A DNA stretch of 14,304 nucleotides, taken from Pseudomonadota bacterium (GTDB lineage Bacteria > Pseudomonadota > Alphaproteobacteria > Sphingomonadales > Sphingomonadaceae). The first letter of the stretch is position 1; each line of letters starts with the position of its first letter. The translations under genes and the position numbers were made by a program. The stretch lies in the NCBI GenBank assembly GCA_030271565.1, contig JARXKR010000022.1, positions 1 through 14,304 on the forward strand. The letters are read 5' to 3'. This document shows, piece by piece, positions 7,290 to 13,085 of this stretch. The notes beneath the pieces were generated by a model. That model ran no database searches and was not told the origin of the DNA. It saw nothing but the letters and a program-made list of their open reading frames with translations.

Positions 7290-8070
7290 AAACCGCAGTC
7301 GTTTTCGCAAATGGCGAGAAATCGGTGCCGGTGTCGAACACCTCCACCCCCTCGCGAGCCTTGAGCCAGCCGACCACCGCATAGGTTACCGGTGTGAGCA
7401 ACACTTCCCACATGACCTTGAGAAACCAGTTGACCACCATCACGGTAAATACCTGCGTGTTGGTCCAGCTGCCCAGAAATGCGATCGGGTAAAATATTGC
7501 GCTGTCGACGGCCTGGCCGAACACAGTTGAACCAATTGTGCGGGTCCACAGCTTGCTGCCGCCAGTCAGGATCTTCATCTTCGCAAGCACGAAGCTGTTG
7601 ACGAATTCCCCGGCCCAGAACGCGACCACTGATGCCGCGACGATCCGCCAGGTGTTGCCGAACACGCTCTCATATGCGGCTTGGCCGCTCCAGCCAGAAG
7701 CCGGCGGCAGCGCCACCACGACGTAGCTCATGAAAGCCATGAACAGCAGCGCAGCAAACCCGGTCCACACGCAGCGTCGTGCGTTGGCGTAGCCGTAGAC
7801 TTCGGTCAGAATGTCCCCCAGCACATAGCTGATTGGGAAGAACATGATCCCCGCGCCGAAGATCACCGTATCGCTGGTCGGGCGGAACATGTCGGGCAGC
7901 CACGACAGGACCGAGGCCAAGCCTGGAATCACCACAAAGGACAGCTTGCTCGCCCCGATCAGGTTCGACAGCAACAAGATCGCGACGAAGGCCGCCATCA
8001 TGTAGTCGAAATAGCGGAAGTGGCGGCGCGCGCCGGTGGTGCCGTCGAGCTGGGTGAGTTGGCTGGTCAT
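7288..8070 (-). CDS. yhhQ: Queuosine precursor transporter, YhhQ/VUT family
   Basis: Integral membrane protein of 260 residues of the family that imports queuosine precursors (preQ0/preQ1) for tRNA modification. It opens with a polar N-terminus and then a first helix (YFDYMMAAFVAILLLSNLIG, about residues 23-42). Family features follow: the FFPISYVLGDILTEVYGYANAR segment, the WAGEFVNSFVLAKMK helix, and KLWTRTIGSTVFGQAVDSAIFY near the C-terminal third. About six helices are visible. The ATG at 8068-8070 is preferred over a TTG 36 bases upstream. No queuosine biosynthesis genes are in the window, which is usual for this transporter. The C-terminus is somewhat longer than E. coli YhhQ as I recall it. 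Confidence 0.9.
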   Translation of the reverse strand: MTSQLTQLDGTTGARRHFRYFDYMMAAFVAILLLSNLIGASKLSFVVIPGLASVLSWLPDMFRPTSDTVIFGAGIMFFPISYVLGDILTEVYGYANARRCVWTGFAALLFMAFMSYVVVALPPASGWSGQAAYESVFGNTWRIVAASVVAFWAGEFVNSFVLAKMKILTGGSKLWTRTIGSTVFGQAVDSAIFYPIAFLGSWTNTQVFTVMVVNWFLKVMWEVLLTPVTYAVVGWLKAREGVEVFDTGTDFSPFAKTTAV

Positions 8071-8091
8071 GGGCCGCAGGCTTAGCTGCGT

Positions 8092-8120
8092 TTGCACGCC
8101 GCGCAAAGCCTGCCTATGGA
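8092..8120 (+). promoter_or_regulatory. Possible sigma-70 promoter of tRNA-Arg
   Basis: TTGCAC (8092-8097) and TATGGA (8115-8120) are separated by exactly 17 bases, and the predicted start falls a few bases before the mature tRNA 5' end. Both hexamers are imperfect, so the call rests on spacing and location. Confidence 0.45.
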
Positions 8121-8131
8121 TGCCTCGGCGC

Positions 8132-8208
8132 GCGCCCGTAGCTCAGCTGGATAGAGCGCGAGACTTCTAATCTTGAGGTCGCAGGTTCGACCCCTGCCGG
8201 GCGCGCCA
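8132..8208 (+). tRNA. tRNA-Arg (anticodon TCT)
   Basis: A full cloverleaf can be drawn. The acceptor stem is GCGCCCG (8132-8138) with CGGGCGC (8198-8204). The D arm is GCTC...GAGC (8141-8157). The anticodon stem CGAGA/TCTTG (8159-8163 and 8171-8175, one G-T pair) encloses loop CTTCTAA with anticodon TCT at 8166-8168. The variable loop AGGTC is followed by T stem GCAGG/CCTGC around TTCGACC. The discriminator is G8205 and CCA is encoded at 8206-8208. It reads AGA (and possibly AGG) arginine codons. The gene is single, and the Nudix gene on the opposite strand stops seven bases beyond it. Confidence 0.97.
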
Positions 8209-8214
8209 TTACTC

Positions 8215-9015
8215 CTAACCGCGCGCCGCGCTTGCCAGCTTTTCGCCGTCGACCGGGTAACCGGCATCGGCCGGGATTACCAGCCACGGTTGGCCCTCGC
8301 GAACCTCCATGAACGGGGTGATCATGCACGAAGGGAACTGGCCGACATGACCCAGCGCATCGGCAAAACTGCCGAACTGCGCGAGGCGTTCGAGGTTGCG
8401 ACGGGTCGGGAAGATCACCTTGATCTCGCCGCTGTCGGCCATCGCCAGAGCTTCGCTCGCGCTGGCCCAGAACAAGTGGGTGTTCTCGGTATCGTCGACC
8501 GCCAGATCGACCGCGCCGGTGCCCAGGTCGGCAAGATAGAAGCGGGTATCGAACACCCGGATTTCCTTGTGCCGCGGCCGCCAGCGCGAAAACGGAACCA
8601 GCCGCTCGAGGTCGAGCGTCCATTTCATCGCTGCCAGCGTTGGAGCCAGTTCGCCGGTGTCGAGCAAGAGCTGGCGCGCCTGACGAGCCTGCGCAAGATT
8701 GGGGCTCTGGTGAAAGCCGACCGCCAGCCCGGTCTCCTCCAGCGTTTCGCGCACTGCGGCGATCCGCGCGGCAAGTTCGTCGAGCGCGTCATCGTCACTG
8801 GCGCCGAGCTCGCGAGCCAGGACGCGATCGGCTTCGTCGACCCGGCCACCGGGGAAGACCGCGGCACCGCCAGCAAAGCGCATCTCCTTGGCGCGCTGGA
8901 CCATCAGCAGCTGCGGCGCGCCGCCGGCAGGGGCATGGCGGAAGATGACCATGGTGGCGGCAGGAATGGCGGGGGGCGCATCGTCGTCGTGCGCGAACAT
9001 GTCCATTGGATCCAT
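8215..9015 (-). CDS. Nudix hydrolase, NUDT19-like (possible acyl-CoA/CoA diphosphatase)
   Basis: Hydrolase of about 266 residues cleaving nucleoside diphosphates linked to another moiety. The N-terminal part of the Nudix fold is present (PAATMVIFRH, LLMVQRAKEMRFAGGAAVFP). The Nudix box is split: GGRVDEAD is separated from RETLEETG by about 18 residues more than the classical spacing. That expanded box is known from the NUDT19/RP2p branch, for which CoA or acyl-CoA hydrolysis is reported in mammals. Substrate here is not shown by sequence. The start is uncertain. The ATG at 9013-9015 is chosen; other in-frame options are a TTG at 9049-9051 and ATGs nine and fifteen bases downstream. It converges on tRNA-Arg. 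Confidence 0.85.
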   Translation of the reverse strand: MDPMDMFAHDDDAPPAIPAATMVIFRHAPAGGAPQLLMVQRAKEMRFAGGAAVFPGGRVDEADRVLARELGASDDDALDELAARIAAVRETLEETGLAVGFHQSPNLAQARQARQLLLDTGELAPTLAAMKWTLDLERLVPFSRWRPRHKEIRVFDTRFYLADLGTGAVDLAVDDTENTHLFWASASEALAMADSGEIKVIFPTRRNLERLAQFGSFADALGHVGQFPSCMITPFMEVREGQPWLVIPADAGYPVDGEKLASAARG

Positions 9016-9085
9016 GCCGCCCAGCGTGGCGCGGAAGGGACGCTTTGCCAAGCGCTAATCCGCACCCGCGAGCTGTCGGCAGAGT

Positions 9086-9135
9086 TTACAGTTCGCGCTC
9101 GCCGACTTTGTCTAGCGGACCATAATTAACTGTAA
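9086..9135. promoter_or_regulatory. Inverted repeat with arms 42 bp apart, upstream of the second sigma-54 site
   Basis: TTACAGTT (9086-9093) and AACTGTAA (9128-9135) are exact reverse complements, centre to centre 42 bp, about four helical turns. This would place two protomers of a regulator on the same DNA face. A further perfect palindrome ATACATGTAT follows at 9135-9144, within an AT-rich island (about 9119-9154) unlike the surrounding DNA. The block lies about 46-95 bp upstream of the start predicted for the sigma-54 site. It may be an enhancer-binding-protein site; alternatively it may belong to the divergent Nudix promoter. Confidence 0.45.
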
Positions 9136-9154
9136 TACATGTATATTAGCTAGT

Positions 9155-9170
9155 TGGCACGACGTCTGCA
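9155..9170 (+). promoter_or_regulatory. Sigma-54 (RpoN) -24/-12 promoter with no obvious downstream gene
   Basis: TGGCACG-ACGT-CTGCA matches TGGCACG-N4-TTGCA at all but one defined position, with the invariant GG and GC exactly spaced, and shares the TTGGCACG form of the site at 6825-6840. The predicted start is near 9181. The next gene on this strand is beyond several kilobases; grxD is antisense. The promoter would therefore drive a noncoding RNA or run antisense into grxD. Confidence 0.65.
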
Positions 9171-9180
9171 TAGTATCGGG

Positions 9181-9250
9181 TACCCCCAAGTAGTCTCGAA
9201 CGAGGCGGGGCCGCCCCCTGGTCTCCGCGGTCCCGCCTCCCCGAGTTCTT
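9181..9250 (+). ncRNA. Candidate sigma-54-dependent small RNA with strong hairpin
   Basis: The transcript predicted from the site at 9155-9170 contains a long hairpin. CTCG (9195-9198) pairs with CGAG (9242-9245) and GAGGCGGGGCC (9202-9212) with GGTCCCGCCTC (9229-9239, one G-U). A 3 by 2 internal loop separates the two parts, two more G-C pairs extend the top, and the terminal loop is 12 bases. TTCTT follows the hairpin, a weak terminator signature, so the RNA might be about 70 bases. No ATG or GTG occurs on this strand between 9181 and the grxD stop, which argues against a protein. The remaining sequence to 9334 holds a weaker CCCCA/TGGGG hairpin (about 9285-9306) and nothing else I can identify. 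I do not recognise a known RNA family. Confidence 0.4.
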
Positions 9251-9334
9251 CCCGAGGATCTCCAGATCACGAGCGCCGCGCAACGCCCCCATTTCAAGGC
9301 TTGGGGCTGGGGCTAGCGGCTGCCGCGCCGCAAA

Positions 9335-9664
9335 TCAGGCGGCGGGGATAAGACCTGCGTTGGTGAGCGTTTGCTGCAATTCGCCGGCTTCGTACATTTC
9401 CATCATGATGTCGCTGCCGCCAAGGAACTCGCCCTTGATGTACAGCTGCGGAATTGTCGGCCAGTCCGAATAGGCCTTGATCCCTTGGCGCACTTCCATG
9501 TCCTGCAGCACATCGACGGTCTCGTAAGTCACGCCGAGGTGGTCGAGGATCGCAATCGCCTTGCTCGAAAAGCCGCACTGCGGGAACAGCGGGGTGCCTT
9601 TCATGAATAGCACAACGTCATTGCTGGTGACGATATCGGCGATGCGGGCGTTTGCGTCTGACAT
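9335..9664 (-). CDS. grxD: Monothiol glutaredoxin, Grx4/GrxD type
   Basis: A 109-residue CGFS-type glutaredoxin that carries [2Fe-2S] clusters as a glutathione-bridged dimer or as a heterodimer with BolA. Key residues are Lys22, Cys30 in CGFS, the WPTIPQLYIKGEFLGG segment with cis-Pro72, and GGSD at 82-85, all expected for glutathione binding. Length matches the family. The ATG at 9662-9664 is preceded by AAGGAG. It lies 17 bp after bolA in the same direction, a functional pairing since the two proteins form an iron-sulfur complex. Confidence 0.96.
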   Translation of the reverse strand: MSDANARIADIVTSNDVVLFMKGTPLFPQCGFSSKAIAILDHLGVTYETVDVLQDMEVRQGIKAYSDWPTIPQLYIKGEFLGGSDIMMEMYEAGELQQTLTNAGLIPAA

Positions 9665-9681
9665 GTGAAACTCCTTGCCGT

Positions 9682-9915
9682 TCAGGTGGGAACGGCGGTG
9701 GTGAGTTGCAAGGCGTGGAGTTCCTCGCCCATTCGCCCGCCCAGCGCGGCATAGACCAACTTGTGCTGCGCGATCCGCGGCTTACCGACAAATTCCGCCG
9801 CAACCACGTGCGCGGCATAATGGTTTCCGTCACCGGCGAGGTCAGTGATCGTGACCGTGGCTCCCGGCAGCCCGGTGCGGATCAGTGATTCGATGTCAGT
9901 GGCGGCCATGACCAT
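9682..9915 (-). CDS. BolA family protein
   Basis: A 77-residue BolA/IbaG-like protein, partner of monothiol glutaredoxins in iron-sulfur cluster handling. It shows the family alpha-beta-beta-alpha-alpha-beta pattern, with GDGNHYAAHVVAAEFVGK (residues 28-45), the RIAQHKLVYAALG helix (47-59) and the C-terminal ELHALQLT strand with His67, a usual cluster ligand. No cysteine is present. The ATG at 9913-9915 is chosen because a GAGGAT ribosome-binding site, overlapping the stop of the preceding gene, sits six bases upstream; an ATG six bases later is the alternative. It lies between the zeta-subunit gene and grxD. Confidence 0.93.
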   Translation of the reverse strand: MVMAATDIESLIRTGLPGATVTITDLAGDGNHYAAHVVAAEFVGKPRIAQHKLVYAALGGRMGEELHALQLTTAVPT

Positions 9916-9925
9916 CGGATGATCC

Positions 9926-10249
9926 TCAGCCTTCGCCCATCAGGGCACGCTTGGCTTCGACCGACTTGGCCTCGAGCGCTTCGCGCACTTCGGCTTCGCT
10001 CGCCTCGATCCCGGCCGAAGTCAGGTCGCCGAGCAATTTGCGAACCACGTCCTCATCACCCGATTCCTCGAAATCGGCCTGAACCACGCTCTTGGCATAG
10101 GCTTCGGCTTCGACCGAGGAGAGCCCCATGCGTTCCGCCGCCCAGTTCCCGACCAGACGGTTGCGGCGGGCGTGCACGCGAAAGTGCATTTCCTCATCGT
10201 GGGCAAACTTGGCCTCTTCTGCGCGTTCGCGATCATTGAAGTCGGTCAT
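9926..10249 (-). CDS. F1-ATPase inhibitor subunit zeta (DUF1476)
   Basis: A 107-residue, highly charged, mostly helical cytoplasmic protein of the DUF1476 family, which includes the zeta subunit that inhibits ATP hydrolysis by F1-ATPase in Paracoccus and other alphaproteobacteria. The N-terminal segment MTDFNDRERAEEAKFAHDEE is the inhibitory region in that family, followed by HFRVHARRNRLVGNWAAERM and a C-terminal helical bundle. The ATG at 10247-10249 is preceded by AGGAG. Inhibitory strength varies across the family and cannot be read here. It lies 10 bp upstream of bolA in the same direction. Confidence 0.92.
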   Translation of the reverse strand: MTDFNDRERAEEAKFAHDEEMHFRVHARRNRLVGNWAAERMGLSSVEAEAYAKSVVQADFEESGDEDVVRKLLGDLTSAGIEASEAEVREALEAKSVEAKRALMGEG

Positions 10250-10279
10250 GTCGGCTCCTGGTAATAATTGCGGCGGCGC

Positions 10280-10759
10280 TCAGCCCGGTTTGGCCGGCGG
10301 CGGCACCTTGAAGGCATCGTGGCAGCCCTTGCATGCCGCGCCAGTGCTGGCAAGCGCGGCATCGAAGGCGGGTTTGTCGTCGGCAGCAGCCGCGGCGGCG
10401 AGCGACTTGGTCGCGTCGATATAGGCCTGTGCTTTGGCGCCAAACCCGGCGCGGTCGGTGAAAACCTCTGGCTTCGCATCGCTCTTCGCGCCCTTGGTTG
10501 AATCCGCAAACAGCGTCGGCAGTGCGGTCGCCCACTTGGCCAGCCCGCCGGCCGGGAAGGCGAGGTTCTTGAGCGGCACCCCGTTGGTGCTGGCGTTCTT
10601 GAGCAGGGTCAGGGCAGACGCCGACATGTCCATCCCCGCCTGCCGTGCGGTGACCAATTCGGCGGCACTTGGCGCGGCCGAACGCGCGACCGGCTTGGCA
10701 TAGAGCGCATAGCCCGAAGTGAGCAGGGCTCCGGCGAGGATGAGGCGTGCAGCGTTCAT
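10280..10759 (-). CDS. Cytochrome c' (class II c-type cytochrome)
   Basis: A 159-residue periplasmic haem protein. A signal peptide (about residues 1-21, ending YALYA) precedes a four-helix-bundle-like sequence with ARQAGMDM at about 38-45, corresponding to the RQ..M region of cytochromes c'. A single C-terminal haem site CKGCH is at residues 143-147, where this class carries it. Cytochromes c' bind NO and other gases, and soluble class II forms also carry electrons; the sequence does not distinguish these. The ATG at 10757-10759 follows GGGAG and lies two bases after the oxidoreductase stop. A gap of 30 bp separates it from the zeta gene. Confidence 0.88.
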   Translation of the reverse strand: MNAARLILAGALLTSGYALYAKPVARSAAPSAAELVTARQAGMDMSASALTLLKNASTNGVPLKNLAFPAGGLAKWATALPTLFADSTKGAKSDAKPEVFTDRAGFGAKAQAYIDATKSLAAAAAADDKPAFDAALASTGAACKGCHDAFKVPPPAKPG

Positions 10760-10761
10760 GG

Positions 10762-11769
10762 TCAGTCTCCCGAATTCATCGTCACCACAACCTTGCCGAT
10801 TGCCTTGCGTTCGGCAAGCATCGTGATCGCCTCGCCGCCGCGCTCAAGCGGGAAACTGGCGGAAACCTTTGGGTTGATCTTGCCCGCCTTGAGCAGGTCG
10901 AACAGTGTCGCGATGTGCACCGCGTTGGCCTTGGGATCGCGCGCGGCGAATGCGCCCCAGAACACCCCGCAGACGTCGCAGCTCTTGAGCAAGGTCAGGT
11001 TGAGCGGCAGCCGGGCAATCCCCGCCGGGAAGCCGACCACGCAGAACCGGCCTTCCCACGCGATCGCACGCACCGCCGGTTCGGAATAATCACCACCGAC
11101 GACATCGTAGACCACGTTGGCGCCGTCCGGCCCGCAAGCGGTTTTGAACGCCTCGGCCAGGGCCTTTGACTGATCCTTGTCGAGCGGGGCGACCGGGTAG
11201 ATTACCACTTCGTCGGCACCGTGTTCGCGCGCGACCGCGGCCTTTTCCTCGCTCGAAACTGCGGCGACGACCTTGGCGCCGTAAGCCTTGCCGAGTTCAA
11301 CTGCGGCTAGCCCGACCCCGCCGGCGGCGCCGAGCACCAGCAACGTGTCACCGGCCTTCAGGTGCCCGCGATCGAGCAGCCCGTGCATGTTGGTGCCGTA
11401 AGTCATCAAAAGCGACGCGCCGGTTTCGAAACTCACTCCGTCAGGCAGCGCGAACAGCTTGTCGGCCGGGGCCAGCACTTGTTCGGCCAGCCCGCCGTTG
11501 CCCATCATCGCGATCACGCGGTCGCCGACCTGCCACTGGGTCACGCCTTCGCCCACTGCAGCAATCACCCCCGACAATTCACCGCCCGGCGAAAACGGCC
11601 GGGGCGGCTTGAACTGGTACATGTCCTTGATGATCAGCACGTCGGGGTAGTTGATCGCGCAGGCCTTGACCGTGATCCGCACTTGGCCCGGGCCAGGGAC
11701 GGGGCTGTCGATCTCGTCGAGCTGCAGTGTCTCGGGTCCACCGGTGGCGTGGCTGCGTAAAGCTTTCAT
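10762..11769 (-). CDS. NADPH:quinone oxidoreductase family protein (zinc-free MDR)
   Basis: A 335-residue medium-chain reductase of the quinone oxidoreductase (zeta-crystallin) branch. The N-terminal GroES-like domain includes ACAINYPDVLIIKDMYQ and the GGELSGVIAAVGEGV signature. The Rossmann fold carries VLGAAGGVGLAAVELGKAYGA (about residues 145-165), and a serine pair at about 175-176 (AVSSEEK) lies in the cofactor-phosphate region. The cysteines and histidine that hold the catalytic and structural zinc of alcohol dehydrogenases are absent, as expected for this branch. The substrate is unknown. The start ATG overlaps the leuD stop in an ATGA, so translation is coupled, although the functions have no obvious link. 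Confidence 0.9.
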   Translation of the reverse strand: MKALRSHATGGPETLQLDEIDSPVPGPGQVRITVKACAINYPDVLIIKDMYQFKPPRPFSPGGELSGVIAAVGEGVTQWQVGDRVIAMMGNGGLAEQVLAPADKLFALPDGVSFETGASLLMTYGTNMHGLLDRGHLKAGDTLLVLGAAGGVGLAAVELGKAYGAKVVAAVSSEEKAAVAREHGADEVVIYPVAPLDKDQSKALAEAFKTACGPDGANVVYDVVGGDYSEPAVRAIAWEGRFCVVGFPAGIARLPLNLTLLKSCDVCGVFWGAFAARDPKANAVHIATLFDLLKAGKINPKVSASFPLERGGEAITMLAERKAIGKVVVTMNSGD

Positions 11770-12365
11770 GCGGCTTGTACTCCCTTGGCGAGCCAGGGCA
11801 GCGTGGCCCGGGCTTCGCTTTCATAGTTTGAAATGGCGCTATCGCGCGCCAGCGTGAGACCGACCTCGTCGAGCCCGCCCATCAGGCAAGCCTTGCGAAA
11901 GGGGTCGATCTCGAAGGTGAAACGATCCTGGAAGCGCGTGGTCACGGTCTGGTGCTCAAGGTCGATGTGCACCGGATCGCTCGCCGCGACCGCCATCAGC
12001 CGGTCGATCGCGGCTTGTGGCAGCACCACGGTGAGGATCCCGTTCTTGAAGGCGTTGCCCGAGAAGATGTCCGAGAAACTCGGCGCGATCACCGCCTTGA
12101 TACCGAGGTCGAGCAAAGCCCAGGCGGCGTGTTCGCGGCTCGATCCGCAGCCGAAATTGTCTCCCGCGATCAGGATCGGACTGCCTTTGAAGGTGTCGCT
12201 GTCGAACAGGTTGTCGGGATCGGCACGAAGCGTTTCGAATGCACCGCGGCCAAGGCCGTCGCGGGTGATCGTCTTGAGCCACTTGGCCGGGATGATCACG
12301 TCGGTATCGACATTCGCCGCGCCGAACGGAATCGCGCGCCCGTCAACCTCGCGCAGGGGTTCCAT
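11766..12365 (-). CDS. leuD: 3-isopropylmalate dehydratase small subunit
   Basis: The 199-residue small subunit of the LeuCD isomerase in leucine biosynthesis. Diagnostic segments are VDTDVIIPAKWLK near residue 20, GDNFGCGSSREHAAWAL (about 67-83), FSDIFSGNAFKNGIL (about 97-111) and DRFTFEIDPFRKACLMGGLDEVGLTL near the C-terminus. Length is normal. The ATG at 12363-12365 is chosen over an adjacent in-frame TTG. Its A overlaps the stop of the preceding small gene (TGATG). leuC does not precede it within this window, so the large subunit is encoded elsewhere. Confidence 0.96.
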   Translation of the reverse strand: MEPLREVDGRAIPFGAANVDTDVIIPAKWLKTITRDGLGRGAFETLRADPDNLFDSDTFKGSPILIAGDNFGCGSSREHAAWALLDLGIKAVIAPSFSDIFSGNAFKNGILTVVLPQAAIDRLMAVAASDPVHIDLEHQTVTTRFQDRFTFEIDPFRKACLMGGLDEVGLTLARDSAISNYESEARATLPWLAKGVQAA

Positions 12366-12541
12366 CAATCGGTTTCCGGCGCATCTTCTGGATGGGGCGG
12401 CTTAGTAGCCTTTTCGGCGCGTTCCTTGCGGTTCGAGGCGTAAAGCAGCGCTGCGGCCAGCGCCGCCGAGCCGATCGCGGCTCCGGCCAGCGCGGCCTTG
12501 CCGGCCCAGCTGCTGTCGGATTTGTCAGATTTCTTGGTCAT
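12365..12541 (-). CDS. Small single-span membrane protein, 58 residues, upstream of leuD
   Basis: Unrecognised. The protein starts MTKKSDKSDSSW, has one Ala/Gly-rich hydrophobic helix (about residues 13-34), then a charged tail (NRKERAEKATK, PPHPEDAPETD), consistent with a one-pass inner-membrane protein. An AGGAAA ribosome-binding site precedes the ATG at 12539-12541, and the stop overlaps the leuD start by one base (TGATG), which supports expression. A longer frame extends upstream but overlaps the glycosylase gene and lacks support. Confidence 0.75.
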   Translation of the reverse strand: MTKKSDKSDSSWAGKAALAGAAIGSAALAAALLYASNRKERAEKATKPPHPEDAPETD

Positions 12542-12579
12542 GCATTTCCTATTCCGCCATTGGCCGCGCAAGGCAAGCG

Positions 12580-13083
12580 CTAGGCGGTGGACGGGGCGAT
12601 AAATTGTCGCAAAGCAAGCCAGGCCTGCCGCTTTTGCTCGTAAGGCATAGCGGCATGTGCCGGGCTGCTCGACGCGAGATCGATTAAAGCGCAACCGGCA
12701 TTGGCGAGCAACGGTCGAGCAATCCTGGCACTGGCTTTGCCATTGAAAGCAACCGCGCAAAGCTGGGGCAAGGTCTGCACCATCCCGGCCAAAGCTGAAG
12801 GCTGGGCGTTGCGGATTGCACTGTCGAGGCTGCCTTGGCGTTCGGCCGTGGCGACTGCGTCCCACAAGCCAATGCCACTCTTTAGTAGCGCCGCCAGCCG
12901 CTCACTGTAATCCAGTTCGGGCAGGTCGGGCCGCTCGATCACGGCACCGATCAGGTGCCAGAAGCGATTGCGCGGATTGGCATAGTATTGCGACGCGGCC
13001 AGCGACAGGTCGCCCGGCAGGCTACCCAGGATCAGCACCCGCGTAGTTGCATCGACAATGGGCGCAAAGGCCGATTTGCGCAT
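12580..13083 (-). CDS. DNA-deoxyinosine (hypoxanthine) glycosylase, UDG family 6
   Basis: A 167-residue base-excision-repair enzyme of the uracil-DNA glycosylase superfamily. Motif I reads GSLPGDLSLAASQYYANPRN (residues 20-39), followed by RFWHLIGAV. Motif II is ASSSPAHAAM near the C-terminus. The Asn39 position is the one I recall as essential in the Methanosarcina family-6 enzyme, which removes hypoxanthine from deaminated adenine. The ATG at 13081-13083 is chosen because it gives the usual short N-terminus; a GTG at 13114-13116 would overlap the upstream gene by 31 bases. The start is two bases after the acyl-CoA dehydrogenase stop. Confidence 0.88.
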   Translation of the reverse strand: MRKSAFAPIVDATTRVLILGSLPGDLSLAASQYYANPRNRFWHLIGAVIERPDLPELDYSERLAALLKSGIGLWDAVATAERQGSLDSAIRNAQPSALAGMVQTLPQLCAVAFNGKASARIARPLLANAGCALIDLASSSPAHAAMPYEQKRQAWLALRQFIAPSTA

Positions 13084-13085
13084 CT

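Noticed and set aside
9112..9297. Minus-strand 61-codon ORF downstream of grxD
   Set aside because: No ribosome-binding site, low-complexity Arg/Gly content and no conserved feature. The sequence is better explained as promoter and structured RNA.
9181..9334. Possible 6S RNA, SRP RNA or tmRNA in the Nudix-grxD gap
   Set aside because: None of the conserved core motifs of these RNAs could be found by eye. Only an unclassified hairpin remains.
9154..9351. Plus-strand ORF with a Gly/Leu/Ala-rich stretch then RRRG, faintly like a PEP-CTERM sorting tail
   Set aside because: It would start with a TTG inside the sigma-54 -24 element, upstream of the predicted transcript start. It has no PEP motif and overlaps the end of grxD.
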